Assembly (NCBI GenBank): GCA_001466705.2
Contig: LATX02000200.1
Span: forward strand, 2,170,001 to 2,234,000
Direction of reading: 5' to 3'
Origin: Moniliophthora roreri
Lineage: Eukaryota; Basidiomycota; Agaricomycetes; Agaricales; Marasmiaceae
Length of the DNA stretch: 64,000 bases
In this document: positions 23,890 through 35,250 of the stretch, one piece after another
Position numbering within the stretch: the stretch's first letter is position 1
How the letters are laid out: the number at the start of each line of letters is the position of its first letter
Notes under the pieces: model-generated
Told to the model about the DNA's origin: nothing
What the model saw: only the letters and a program-made list of their open reading frames with translations
Database searches by the model: none
Translations under genes and position numbers: made by a program

Positions 23890-26800
23890 CTACTAGCGCA
23901 CCAAAGTGCTTCTTCTAGGAGATTCCCCGAGCCGCAGTGGTTATGTCCCGGTTGTGTGTGCGTCTACGATCCTTCCTAGCCATGGTAAGGCAGATCGGAC
24001 TACGTTCGTGCGCCACTGTGTCACGTTCCTCCTTGTTTTAATGAACAAGGCTTTTAATCGGGTATACGAGGGAATCCGGGGATCCCCTGCTCGACCTGTA
24101 CACAGCGCTAAACGAACGAGGGAGCAAACGTCAATATTTGGTCGGCTAATTATACCAGGGCGTCGAAGGTTCGCCCAGCTGCTTTCGAATCAGAACCTAT
24201 CGATCCAGAAAAGCCATGAAAGCTCCTTCCTTCGAAGCGGAAGGTTCCGAGAAAAGACGTGGAAAGTTGTGGGTATGTCGTTTATTTGCTTCTGTCTCCC
24301 TTAGACCGTTGCATTTGACAGCGCGTTAACTCCTGCATCATTTAATAATTTGAATCGACATCCCAGCGCCAGGACGAATCATTGCTGTCTGTGACAATCT
24401 GCAATTCACATTGCTCTGGAGTCTCCGGGGGATTCTCCGCTGTATCATACAGCCAACAGCGGTCTTGCCCAAAGACATGGTGAAACCAGGGTTTCTAGCA
24501 CTTTAATGGTTCAAGATGTCCATTGGTCTGTGATGGCCGTTTCTCCGACAAAACATCAAACCTTATTCTAGATAGTCATAGCTCGCTTCGGTCGGTGTAA
24601 CCGGGTCTGATGCAGAAGACGTTTTGCCTCTTCTCCTGGCAGCAGGACCATATGGGACTGAGTGGACCAGCGGGTTCTACATTGGAACAATGGGAAACGA
24701 ACCTCGCTTTGACGAGTGTCAGAAACGAGCGAGGCGCCTTTGGCTATGTGCATCGTGACGGGATCACGTCAAAATACTTCAATAAATACCCATGGCAGTC
24801 TTTTTAACGCCTTGGTTCCCTTCTCATTCTGCCCCAACCACCTCGTTCGACCCAATCTTCCCAGACGCAAGAGCTGGGACGAGGTCCTTCGCTTGCGATT
24901 TTTTTTTTTAGGATTCGATCACCCCATTCCAGCCCAATCGAATCGTCGTCGCCCCCCGTCAGGACAGTCTTCTCAATGCCTTGCGGTGACTGGCCAGCGC
25001 TGCCGGCTCTGGCACGCCTCCATCATCACAAGGGTGTGTATCATCCAGAGCGCGCGTTGACGAGGCAGCGTCTTCTGAATTTCTACACTTCCGTCATCGA
25101 GCACCCTCACTGCCGATGCAGGAGAGCTAAGCCTGCTGTACGCGCGTAACGCCCCCGGCCACCTGCCTCATAAAACCCACTTATTCATCCATGTTGCCAC
25201 CACAGCACAAATTCAAGCCAAGTGCACGAAAATGGATGTGCAGTACTATGTTTGAGGGCTGTAGAGACAGCAGCTGTTCGCCCCCCAGTTCTGATAAAGC
25301 AGGGTCTAGCCACTTTCCTACTCCCCCCCACAGATCTGTTCCCTCCACCGCATCACCATGGGTTCCCACCAAAGGTATTCTTTCATTGCTATTTCGCCTG
25401 ATGTATTGCTCAATCTCGAATGCCTCCTACGCAGACAAAATTCCAGACCCCGTAAGCCGCAACCACACCGCACTGTCCCGCAGATTGATCTCAACATCAC
25501 TTTTCAGATCTTACCCTTCCATCAACGCCTGGTCAGTCGTGTCCCCGACTTGAAAGTGGAGCAGAACAACCCGCCGACCAAGACGGCGAAACCTATTTAG
25601 GACATGGTAAGGGAAAACTCTCCTCTTAAATTCAACGCTGATTAATATGGTGCAGGTGATATTGGTTTTTTTGAAGGCGGGGACCGACGATATCCTGGAT
25701 TTGATGAGCATCCCGCCTACCTTCGTTCAGAGCCCCAGACAACCCCACCAGAACTTCGGCACCCCGTCTCTGCGGGAACCCAGCCCCATGGATATGGTCT
25801 CAGTTTTTTGGAAGGGCAACATCTTCATAGGTACGCAACGCTCCCTTTCCTGAGAACCTCACATCCAGTCCATTAACTCTTGCTGCCGTATAGAGCTCGT
25901 CCTCGTGAGTTTATTCGTTATCGTTTAGTCTGGACACCCTTTAACACTCGTCGCAGGATCACAAACCGTCCCTTCTCAACCCGGGATAAACACTCGTCAC
26001 CAGCACCATCCGTACCAAATCCAAGTCCGAAACGTCAATGAATATGGGACCATAGGATACGGACAAGGACATGATCTCAGTGGACAAACCTCTGGCCCTC
26101 ATCCCTTCGGATCGTCGAATATTTTTGGAAGCCCTCATCTACCGGCCACGCATCCCTTCGACAATTTGGATGTGCCTCACTCCGCTACCTCGAGCGAAGT
26201 GGGCTTCCATCAGTTCTTCGAGCAATGCGACGGTGGGAGTGACATCCTGTCTTTCATGTTGGCGCACTCCACCGCTGGTCTTAATTTCAGTGAATTACTC
26301 TCTGAACCAGAAACTCCACAATCCAACACTTCGACCGACACCTCATCTATCATGAGCAGTCCAAGCGCTGCGGGGTCCCATATAGGACATTCTTTCGACC
26401 GGGAGGATCACCCACAGACTCCAGATTTTATTAGTTCGACTACGCCCGCATTAGACCCTTCGTCCGACACTGTATGTGTGCAAACGCTTGGAGGTTCGTT
26501 ATCTGAGGCGCAGCATCATGTACGGAGTGCTATGGATCGGGCTCGATCAGATTTTGGCGTCGAAATCCAGGAGTTTACTGATCCGACAGGTTTACGGAGT
26601 ATTCGCATTTTTGATGCGTCTTCCGCTGTGTCCGAAGTTACGAGGGTCGGCAGAGTGGCTAAGACCTCTGTCGAGGAAAACGCCACCAAAAGACGGACGA
26701 GTGCGCCTACGTTCATTTGTTGGCATCTGGATTGTAGGCAAACATTCACTGCCCGTCACAATGCTATCAGTGAGTTCTCTTCGCTTGTTTCATATACTCG

Positions 26801-27102
26801 GGTTGCTCACGTTGCTTTGTTAAGATCATGAATATTCTCATTTGGGGATTAAGCGATACCGTTGCCAATATTATAGTATTTGCGAGGGAGCGTTCGTCAC
26901 GAAATCTGATGCAAAGCGTCATGAGAAGAAATGTCGCGGTCGGCCACCAGACTCAGATACCCCGAATGATTCCAAGGCGAGCTCCCGTCATAGCGGACCC
27001 AATTACATCTCCGATGCCAACGTATCCTGTGAGGCCCAGGAGCATGACTTCAGCTTCTTCATTCGCTCCCCCCCAACATTTTTCCCGGAATCGAGTTCTT
27101 AA
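23890..27102 (+). repeat. Right arm of the diverged inverted duplication (ZnF-F arm)
   Basis: Reverse-complement counterpart of 1031-4200; see that entry for shared landmarks. It carries one copy of the element that is tandemly repeated at 2587-3110. Confidence 0.75.
25358..27102 (+). CDS. C2H2 zinc-finger protein ZnF-F with an 11-bp micro-exon
   Basis: Six exons keep one frame: 25358-25451, 25508-25606, 25656-25830, 25894-25904, 25957-26769 and 26825-27102, giving 489 aa. The exon 1 length (94 bp) and the micro-exon length (11 bp) are both matched in ZnF-A. Finger 1 is C-x4-C-x12-H-x3-H (CWHLDCRQTFTARHNAINH, then EYSH). Finger 2 is C-x5-C-x12-H-x3-C (CQYYSICEGAFVTKSDAKRH, then EKKC), with unusually wide Cys spacing. 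A ~58-residue tail rich in Ser, Pro and Asp follows the fingers. The central region shares blocks with ZnF-A, for example the VEENATKRR basic segment just upstream of finger 1, a likely nuclear localisation signal. The ATG has CACCATG context, as in ZnF-A. Probable transcription factor. Confidence 0.8.
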
Positions 27103-29424
27103 GGGATCTAGGTTGCTTTACATCTGGAATTTATCTAATAGTTCTTTCCTCGATCTATACACGACAACTCGAGTTGAATAACACTGGGGTTGATGCTCAG
27201 TGCAATTGCATCTCTTCCCCTCTCAATCTGGCGTCTTCCTCTTTATTTGGCCTCATGTATTTTGACCTTATTCTTTTCTCTATGGACAGGAAATGTCTTA
27301 GCTACCCCCATTCTTTTTTCAATTATTATTAAAATTGATGCCTGCGTACACCTTTGCTATCCTTCCTTTCTTTTCCGTCGTTCGTTCCCTACTTCCCTTA
27401 TTTAATTCGATCCTTATGGTCTTGATGACATACGATTGTGTACACCGCCGGAGTGAATTTATCTGTGATCTGTGTGTCCTGTAATTTGTCATCCCCATAC
27501 CCTCCAACATATACCACCGATATAACGACCCACGTAATGCCATGTGGCACTCCCGTAAGGTCTTTTCGAGCAATGCAAAGCCCAACATTGGCCTACCCCT
27601 CCCATGCCAGAAATACGTCCAAAGTGAGTATTTGACCTCCCTGAGGGCAAAGGGTACAAGGGAGAGCAGGGGAGGAGCAGGGGAAAGCAAGATAAAGTCT
27701 CTTACCCGGCTCCTGAAGCCAATATATGGTCTCGATATATTTCACTAGATGTCCTGGATATAGATGACATACTGGTCCGACAAATTACAGGACACATGGA
27801 TCACAGATGGGTTCACTCCGGCGGTGTATCATGTAACGAATAAAGATATCGCAGACCAAGAACACCCCGTGAGTGCTCCACAGAAATTTAACAGCTCTCT
27901 CGTCCAATGGCGGCCAGCCACCGTGCACCAGGACTCGCACAAAAGAGAGCCCAATCTGGAGAGGAATACAGGACTAGAAGCTGTAGAGAAGATCCGGTTG
28001 AGTCATCTGTACAGCACTCTCAACAGGATTTTCGCCTATCAAAATTTTTGTAACAATTGCAGTGGTGTAAGGAAGAGACATCGTAGACGCACGAGCTCCT
28101 CCATAAATCAGGCCTAGGCTCTTAAAAGTTTTTACGCGTCATTATACGTCATTTAAGCTGTATTTTCAGGTTTGAGTCGGGTTGGCCGAAGTGACGCGAA
28201 CTGGTGCATGTCCTGACCGACCACGAGCAGTTCAATTTGTGTTTATAATTGGGGGGCGGTGTTTCACACTAAGGTGTGGTGCTATAGGGTTTACTAAAAG
28301 TTTACCTTTGCTTGTCTCTATTCAAGGGGTGTGGAACGGCGAGGACTAGCCACATATACATGCTGTCTTTAGCAGTCGCGGTCAAAGCGTCGCATTTTAC
28401 TCGGCTTTATCCGGCGTTCTCAAATATTGCCGTAGTGGTCACCGTTCATATCTCTCTAGTACAGATCCTGGCATAGAATCAAAGCATGGGCATAGGAATT
28501 ACATCAAGTCCAGAATATTTGGTGCATCAGAGAGAGCAGGTCGCGAAGTGGGAGATAGTGTGTCAGCCATTTGCATTCTATCATTATGACGAGCTGCTTT
28601 TTTACCAATAGTAATCATATAGGCATAGGCCCAGTATCATCAAATCTCATGGGTGAGCTTGGCACGAAGCGTGCCTCAAATGGGGAACCAGGATTGGCGG
28701 AAATTCATGTATGGGGAGAAGAGGTCGATGAAAGTGGTTCCGGGCATAACGGTACGGAGAAAATTCTTTTCCTATAGTGCTATTTCTTTTGCTTTGTGGG
28801 TTGTTTTGGGTCGCTCTAAGGAGTGAGTCAGAAATGAGTATGGTGTCAGGCATGTGGTGCGTACCTGCGATCCCTCTCAAAATTAAAAACAAGGCCGACT
28901 GGTTAATATCGCACCGGAATGACTAGAAGAGTGATTTTCCTGATTACGGGAGGGCAATTTGATTATGATCATGTCCCAGGCTGACTGAGAGATTTCAAGA
29001 CTGTAGAGGAATAATGGAGAGTGTGGACAGACAAGAGCTTCGGACATATGATCATGACGGTGGAACGAAGGGAAAGAAGAAGAGAATAACGTGGTATGCG
29101 ACACGGCCACCTTGCTTTTCCGAGTTTCTCATTTCACCCATCATCATGCACACGATTGTCGCATTCATTCCTACTCTTTTAATGGCCAACAAGAGGCTTT
29201 CAGATCGTTTATTCGGGCTTTGGCTCAAGGACTCTGGGGATTTTCACGCTACATACCCGTCGGAACCTAAAAGACACGTATTGCATTGTTCCTGGTGAAT
29301 ACCAAGCAAAGCAAGGAAACTTGTTGCATAACTGGCTTGCTAAATGTGGTTTGTATAATTTCAATTTTGACGTACACCTAATGGCATTATGATCGTGACA
29401 TTTAACATTGAGAACCTTTTCATT
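27103..29424. other. Intergenic region downstream of ZnF-F and GGT
   Basis: No intact gene recognised. It contains a candidate inverted-repeat element (27433-27832) and a second copy of decayed blocks from 21.3-22.3 kb (about 28310-28890). Confidence 0.5.
27433..27832. repeat. Imperfect ~60-bp inverted repeats enclosing ~270 bp (possible MITE)
   Basis: The stretch at 27433-27495 (tgtacaccgccggagtgaa, later gtgtcctgtaatttgtc) matches the reverse complement of 27770-27832 (gacaaattacaggacac, later ttcactccggcggtgta). It has the size and layout of a small non-autonomous DNA element or a hairpin. I see no clear target-site duplication and no protein. Confidence 0.55.
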
Positions 29425-31693
29425 CTAATATCCAGCCGCGATACCGTTCTTCCTCGAGTCGCTCGCCGCTACACATCAAACTCGTTAGTTAGCTTACGCG
29501 GTAACACAGCGTACACGTACCAAATAGCACACCACCGTCATTCCTCATGACACCATTGATTGCAGCAGCAGAAGAAGCAAGATTTACGTCCCGAATCGTA
29601 ACATTGTGTCCCCTCTCCCTCAGACCCTGTACCAAGTCCTCTGGATACGTGTTATCTACCAGTGTCTGGTCGGGATATAGCTGATCATGAAGTCTACCGC
29701 TCTCAATAGCTTCTCCCACACTCATATCCCAGTCACGGACATAGATGATATTCTGGAAAACAGCGGAGAGGATGTTGGTCCCTCCTGAGCCTCCGATTGC
29801 AAGGTAGAGTGAGCCGTCAGAGTTCTCAATAATGGTGGGGACAGTGGAAGAGAGCGGTCGTTTTTGTGGTTGAGGGTAGTTGACTGAGAATGTTCAGGTG
29901 AGTCGAGGTAAGGGAAGAAGAGAATGTATGAAAAACATACATGGAGATGGCCGTAAACCAAATCCATTCGGAGGACCTCCCGGAATGCTGAAGTCGTCCA
30001 TCTATCTCATCCTTAGCATTGTAATAGCTAGGAGATACAGGTTAAAAGACTCACCTCGTCATTGAGAATCACACCGGTCTCGGGATCCATGATCTGTGCG
30101 CCGAAGTTCAAGTTTACAGTGGACGTCAGGGATACAGCAGTTCCATCTTGGTCAATCACAGATACATGTTGCTGAAGATCCCGCATCAGCACAAATGTAA
30201 CAAATCATGAATCATACTCACTGTTCCATGATCATCCGTCATGTCGAATATGGGGTTGTAATACTCGGGAGGATGTGTGCGATCCTGGATGTAGTCTATT
30301 GGGTCAATCTTTCGGTAGATTAAATCAACAAGCGCACATCAGTGAGATTGGCGACTATCGCAGTGGCAAATTCCTTTGTAGGCACTTCGTCGATGAGCTC
30401 AGTATCATTCCGGTATAATGTGTCGCTCAGCCTTGTCCTATATCAGGGAGTCCAAGTCAGAAACTCACCGATCAACAAAGTAAGTAGAACTACCTTGCAG
30501 CAAACCCGAACCTCAGAGCTTCCACGAGTCTGTGCGTGTTGACAGCTGTTCTTTCCGAGAAATCATAGTGCTCAATAATGTTGAGCATGTGTAGTAGGAC
30601 TGACGACGGAAAATCAGAATTATGAAGACGACGCGGGAAGGAAGCATACCGGGTCCGGATGTAGGTACTTTGGGCACGTAAATCTTTTTGTCTAAATAAG
30701 TTCCTTGCAATGACGGGTATACGTTGACCGAGTAGTCATCGAGATCCTTTTGAGTCATGATTCCGCCTGTGCTCTGAATCTTCTTGATGATCGAGTCTGC
30801 AATTGGGCCCTATGATACGGTTTGTAGCTTCAGACTAGTTAGGCTTGAAAGATCAACGAATGTACCTTATAAAACGCGTCCGCTCCTTCATTTGCAATGG
30901 CAAGCAAAGTTCGAGAGTAATTCGTCCTGCGCAAGATCTCATTCTCCTTCAAGAAAACGCCTCCTGGTGCGAATATAGGCGTCCAGTCGGGATTTTTCAA
31001 CATCAAATCGGGGAATTGCTAAACTACGAATCAGTATGGCATTACATTTCATGCTAGTTTGAACTCACTGGTATACGTTTGGCTAACTCGATACCTACTC
31101 TGGATCCGGCTGCGAGCTCCACGCTTGGAAGAACGAGCTGCTTCCAAGGTAGTTTACCCCATCGTTGATGTGCGGCCTCCAAGCCCCGTAATTCGCCAGG
31201 AACACCGACCGCCAAGCCTCCAACCTGAGAGCTGCTATTGACGAACATGGTAGTGTTGGATGCAGCAGGGGCAGTCTCTCGAAAGTCGATTGACCATACT
31301 TCCGACGTCGAGTTTGATGTTGAGTTGCTTGGTATACGGACTGTCATGAATCCTCCACCACCAATGCCGTCTCTGTTCCGATTGATATTAGTAAAGGTCA
31401 AGTGACAGAGTGTAGCACGCTCACGAGAATGGGTTAACGACACCAATACACAATGAAGCGGCAACAGCGGCGTCCACAGCATTCCCTCCATCCTTCAAAA
31501 TCTGCACACCAATGTCTGAACATTCCCTATTGTCCGCGGCTACGGCACCATGATGCGACCGAATGAAATATGCTGGATTATCTGTTCCCGACGCCGACGT
31601 GTTATCTCGACGCTGAAGTTGAGAGAGAGAAGGAAGCGCCTTGGCTAAAGGGACGGCGGACACGACGATTGCAAGCTTGAGGAAGGACCACAT
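29425..31693 (-). CDS. Gamma-glutamyltranspeptidase (secreted or membrane-anchored)
   Basis: Ntn-hydrolase that transfers or hydrolyses the gamma-glutamyl group of glutathione. The start ATG at 31693 opens a hydrophobic signal or anchor segment ([17 protein letters not shown]). Family motifs in order: [52 protein letters not shown], then THPPEYYNP and [20 protein letters not shown]. The Thr in HGTQHVS is the self-cleavage nucleophile at the start of the small subunit. Then come [35 protein letters not shown] and a C-terminal [14 protein letters not shown]. Many small exons; the last ones are 30171-30055, 30001-29941, 29883-29521 and 29468-29425. One junction near 30320 implies an unusually short (~29 nt) intron or a splice site I have not resolved. 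Otherwise intact. Confidence 0.93.
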
Positions 31694-31743
31694 GGTAACG
31701 GAAATAGGAGCAGTGGACAAGGGCTCATCAAAATTCGGCCTGC

Positions 31744-31751
31744 TTTATATA
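31744..31751 (-). promoter_or_regulatory. TATA-like box of the GGT gene
   Basis: The minus strand reads TATATAAA here, 51-58 bp upstream of the GGT start codon. Confidence 0.45.
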
Positions 31752-32230
31752 CCGCGAAAAGATCAGAACCCAAAAAAAGTTTTCTGTACGTATGGTTATT
31801 TATTTAATTCCCTATTGAGATGTAAGAGGCGAGAGTTCAATTCGTCAACATCAGTCCTCGTTGCCAGAATCAAAGATGCACCACTGCAAGATGATATACT
31901 GACGTTGGGAAGTAGGTGGAAAAGAGTTTTACGACAAAGTCCGGGAAAAACACACGACAGAGCCAGATTCATTCCACTGGACAACTTTGGGTAAGCTCAG
32001 GGTAAACTCCTGAACTAGGGTATTTAGACCATTAGTAGCACAAGCAGCTACAGTCAAGCTATTTCATGACTCTTGGAGGCACAGGGTACTTTAGCTGAAG
32101 GCCCGGCACCCGGAAGCGGGCGTCTCAGTAATACCAAGAGGAGTTACTGCGCAGGTATCGCACGAAAACGTCCAGAATTGAAAGGAAGAAAAAAAGCGCC
32201 TCGGGATGAGGTAATGACGGCGGCCATTCG
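31752..32230. other. Intergenic region, GGT promoter side
   Basis: No gene recognised. It lies between the GGT 5' end and the 3' end of the small secreted-protein gene. Confidence 0.5.
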
Positions 32231-32598
32231 CTAGTCCCGAATAACGTCGATAGGGATAGGCTGGAAACCGACTGACTTGTCATCGCTGCTCAGCGCTAGG
32301 GGCGTGTCATTCGCCCGTTTTCCTGAAGAAAGATGAGGGATTGGTTAGACCTACAAGATATACATACACCAGGATCATTGCACCGGGAGATAGCTTGCCT
32401 CCACCTCGGATGTTGAAAGCAAGCTGCTTGCCGTCGGTGCTGGTAATGGGCTTCCAATTTCCATCAGTTGGCGTAATTAGCCTCGGACAAAGACGTCGTA
32501 GGCGAGCAAGCTTGAGGTGCACGAACTCTGAACGGCTCTGCGCAAGCAACGGAGGGACAGAGAAGGCCGATGGTAGCAAGGACAGAAAATGAAGGCAT
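32231..32598 (-). CDS. Small predicted secreted protein
   Basis: The ATG at 32598 opens a typical signal peptide (MPSFSVLATIGLLCPSVACA). With two inferred introns (one after AEPFR, one in the SPG region) the mature part reads PITSTDGKQLAFNIRGGGKL and ends FQPIPIDVIRD at a TAG (32233-32231), for roughly 75 aa. The splice choice rests on frame continuity and on GTTCGT and GTGCAA donors, which are weak. Small cysteine-poor secreted proteins of this kind are common in agaricomycetes, and the function is unknown. It is on the same strand as GGT, just upstream. A TATA-like box (ATATAAA, 32665-32671) lies about 70 bp before the ATG. Confidence 0.5.
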
Positions 32599-33343
32599 CG
32601 TGCGATACTTGTGGGATGAGATGGAACGCGAGACTGATGGTCGAACTGGCTGGAGGTGCTCCTCTTTATATGCTTCTAAGACGTGCTTGTTCTGCGTTGA
32701 GCGTCGGCTTTACGTGTCTGTACGGTATTCAAAAGCAGTGTATTTGCATGTCCTTGTCTGCGACGGGTTTCAACTGATCAGAGTGAGTTGACGAAAGAGT
32801 CAAAGGAGACGCACCAAGGGACGTTGAATACATTCTTGCCCAACGTAACCTTGCAGACTTCAATCCACCTTACTCAGTGCCTCAGAAAACTGACTTGCAG
32901 TCCCGAATGGAGTCCATCTACTGAGGATATCAAGGGCCATGAAAAGGTGACATAGAGTCACTGTGGAAAGAGTAGAAGGATTGTGGTACACTTACACGCA
33001 GGATACGCGTATCAACGAGATAACCGCGCTTGGACACTGAAACGACTCAGAATCCTCTACGGTGGCATTAGGTTTCGGGCTGATTCCTCGTACGTAGTCA
33101 CAAGCAACTAATTGACTAACAATGCGGAGCATCCTCCTTGCAAAGTCTTTTGCCGGATACCGCCAGGCGGGGCGGGGTAGCTCAGAAATACAGTTTAGTG
33201 TAGAATTAGTAGAAATCTAAACCCATTACAATGTACAAGCCCAATAAACCCGAATTGGGGAAACAAAACACCGGAGACAGACTCCCGGAGAGCCTAAAAC
33301 CCATACACCCAAAGTCCCCCTTCCATGCCTCAGGCCTCAGGCC
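32599..33343. other. Intergenic region
   Basis: No gene recognised beyond the TATA-like sequence at 32665-32671 for the small secreted-protein gene. Short open frames here have no recognisable motif. Confidence 0.5.
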
Positions 33344-34450
33344 TCATGCACCAGACCCGCCATCCCCTCCTCCGTCTCCCTGAGGATCCTCATCGTGGTC
33401 TTGTTCCATCAGCCCGGAACCTACTTATAGTCACCATCTGCATCGACTCCAGACACGAAAAACTCACCCAATCCCTTGTGGTCACGACGTTTTTTCTCCA
33501 TTATCAGAAACGATATAATAATCAGATCGATATCAAGCTCGCGGGACCCAGCTTCAGTCGTAGAGGTGAACGGGTGAATTCGCAGACGACTCTTGCGCTC
33601 GCCAGCGTAGAGGCCTTCGTCGGTCTGGGCATAGGCGTATCGTGCGATTTCTTCGTTGGTTGAGGAGCGCGTCAGCTGGTAACACAGTCGATTCAGTGTT
33701 AATTTGGTATGGAAGGGGAAAAGCCAAAAAGGGAAAGGTACGCACCACACATCCAACGCCTTTGACAAACTTCCATCGATACTCAATTCCGTCACTGCCT
33801 AAGAAGTATCGAGAACTGCCAAGTTGAAACCAGAAATGAAGACAAGGATGATGTGCAATGACAACACGTACGAGCTAAACTGCCCCTTCTTGTACAAGAA
33901 GTCCGTTGCAAGAATGCCTACGGCCTTTCCGCCTTCTGAAACCGTAACGCTGTTTCTTCTCCGGGGCTGCCTCACAGCACCGTTCGAAACACTATACATA
34001 ACCCCAATTTCCGCAGTACGTCTTCCAGATGTACTATTTGAAGGCGCCAATTCCGAACCCACGTCTACCGACCTTCTTATACTTCCTGCGCGGCGATGAA
34101 CACTTACACTCGGACTCGCAGCGTATCCACGCCCTAATAGAACGCTATTCCCTCTCACCCCGGTCCTCTTCAATAACTCGCTTCGTATTACTGTCGGCGT
34201 TTCCCATGAATTCCACTCAATCTCGGCGATAGTACCAACTTCGGGCGTTTGTATGTTTGAGATCTGTTCGTCGTCAGTATGAAAGAGAAATGGTGATGAC
34301 GGAATGGAAATGAATGCAGAAACGTTTAAAGGAATCACTGACGCGTCGCCCAGAAGAATCCTTCGTAGTTTGAATTTGATAATGCGCCACTCCGTTAGGC
34401 GAAACAAGAACCGTGTGCTGGGGATTATTGGGGACTAGGAAGAAGTCCAT
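33344..34450 (-). CDS. DUF6593-type protein
   Basis: The ATG at 34450 begins MDFFLVPNNPQHTVLVSPNG, followed by HYQIQTTKDSSGRR. Then come IAEIEWNSWETPTVIR, FLYKKGQFSSSRYF, GSDGIEYRWKF and the C-terminal DLIIISFLIMEKKRRD. This order (beta-strand start, IA-x-IEW, Lys-rich FL..KK, DG-x-x-Y-x-W, then EKKRRD) is the pattern I know from basidiomycete DUF6593 proteins; their biochemical function is unknown. At least four introns were inferred, the last placing a Gly/Asp-rich tail before the TGA at 33346-33344. A stretch of roughly 60-70 residues between the IEW and KKGQF blocks (Arg/Ser-rich) seems longer than usual and could include an unrecognised intron. No signal peptide is seen. Confidence 0.75.
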
Positions 34451-35250
34451 AATGTAAAGGCGTTTTTGACGAGTTTTTGTACTTCAAGTTGAATGGGAAC
34501 CGCTCTGGTCGTCGAGGAGAATGGCTTCAGGTACGAGCGAATCCCCACGGTAGCAGAGACAGTGAGAATATACGAGACTGACAAACGTGAAAAAAGATAG
34601 TAAGGTGCTAGCAATGGTCGTAGGATGGTGGTAGAAAGTAAGTCGTTACTGCCGCAAGATGCCATTAACGTGTTTAATCAACATTCGATCGGAGTTCAAT
34701 CGTTCTTTTTGCTTCACACTCACTCGCTTCACTAACTCAAAAGAGTATATCGCTCAGGATGATTCATGAGCATTTGCAGAGAATTATCCAAGTATATGAG
34801 AGCCATCAACGATTCGATATCTGCCATCTGCAGCCTTGTTCGTGAATTTTGGCGAGACCACTCGCTTTGACCGTCCACAGCCCGCATGCAGCGGTATAGG
34901 ACTGAGGTACCCTAGTGACCGCGAGCAAGGAAGAGATGTGGGAATTCCGACGGCGTGAAATGCGGAAATCACTCGAGGGAATGACTAGAGTAGTTTGTGG
35001 GTTCGAAAGAAAACTGTCGGAAAGTACAGGACTAGAGCTAGTACTTATACTACAGGCATGTTTAAGGATACAAGAGAATAGAAAGGACACAAGGAAACAC
35101 GGAGTTCTCTTGGTGTCTAGAAATACAAGGCATATGAGAAACAGCGGGATTGGCGCCGTTGCACCGCAGTTACTGTAATTGCCTATTGATATATATATTG
35201 CTTAGCACGAATAAACACTCTTTGTTGCAAGTGAGTCAAGGTAAGAGGCT
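34451..35250. other. Intergenic region between the DUF6593 gene and P450 copy 1
   Basis: No supported gene. A minus-strand frame (35090-34806) is open but has no recognised motif. Unit 1 of the P450 triplication starts near 35210. Confidence 0.45.

Noticed and set aside
27764..28117. 117-codon ORF between ZnF-F and GGT
   Set aside because: It begins inside the inverted-repeat element and lacks any recognisable motif; a short opposite-strand frame here is equally unsupported.
33160..33240. tRNA-like GC-rich stretch (ggggcggggtagctcag)
   Set aside because: No acceptor-stem pairing, anticodon loop or T-loop sequence follows at the right distance.
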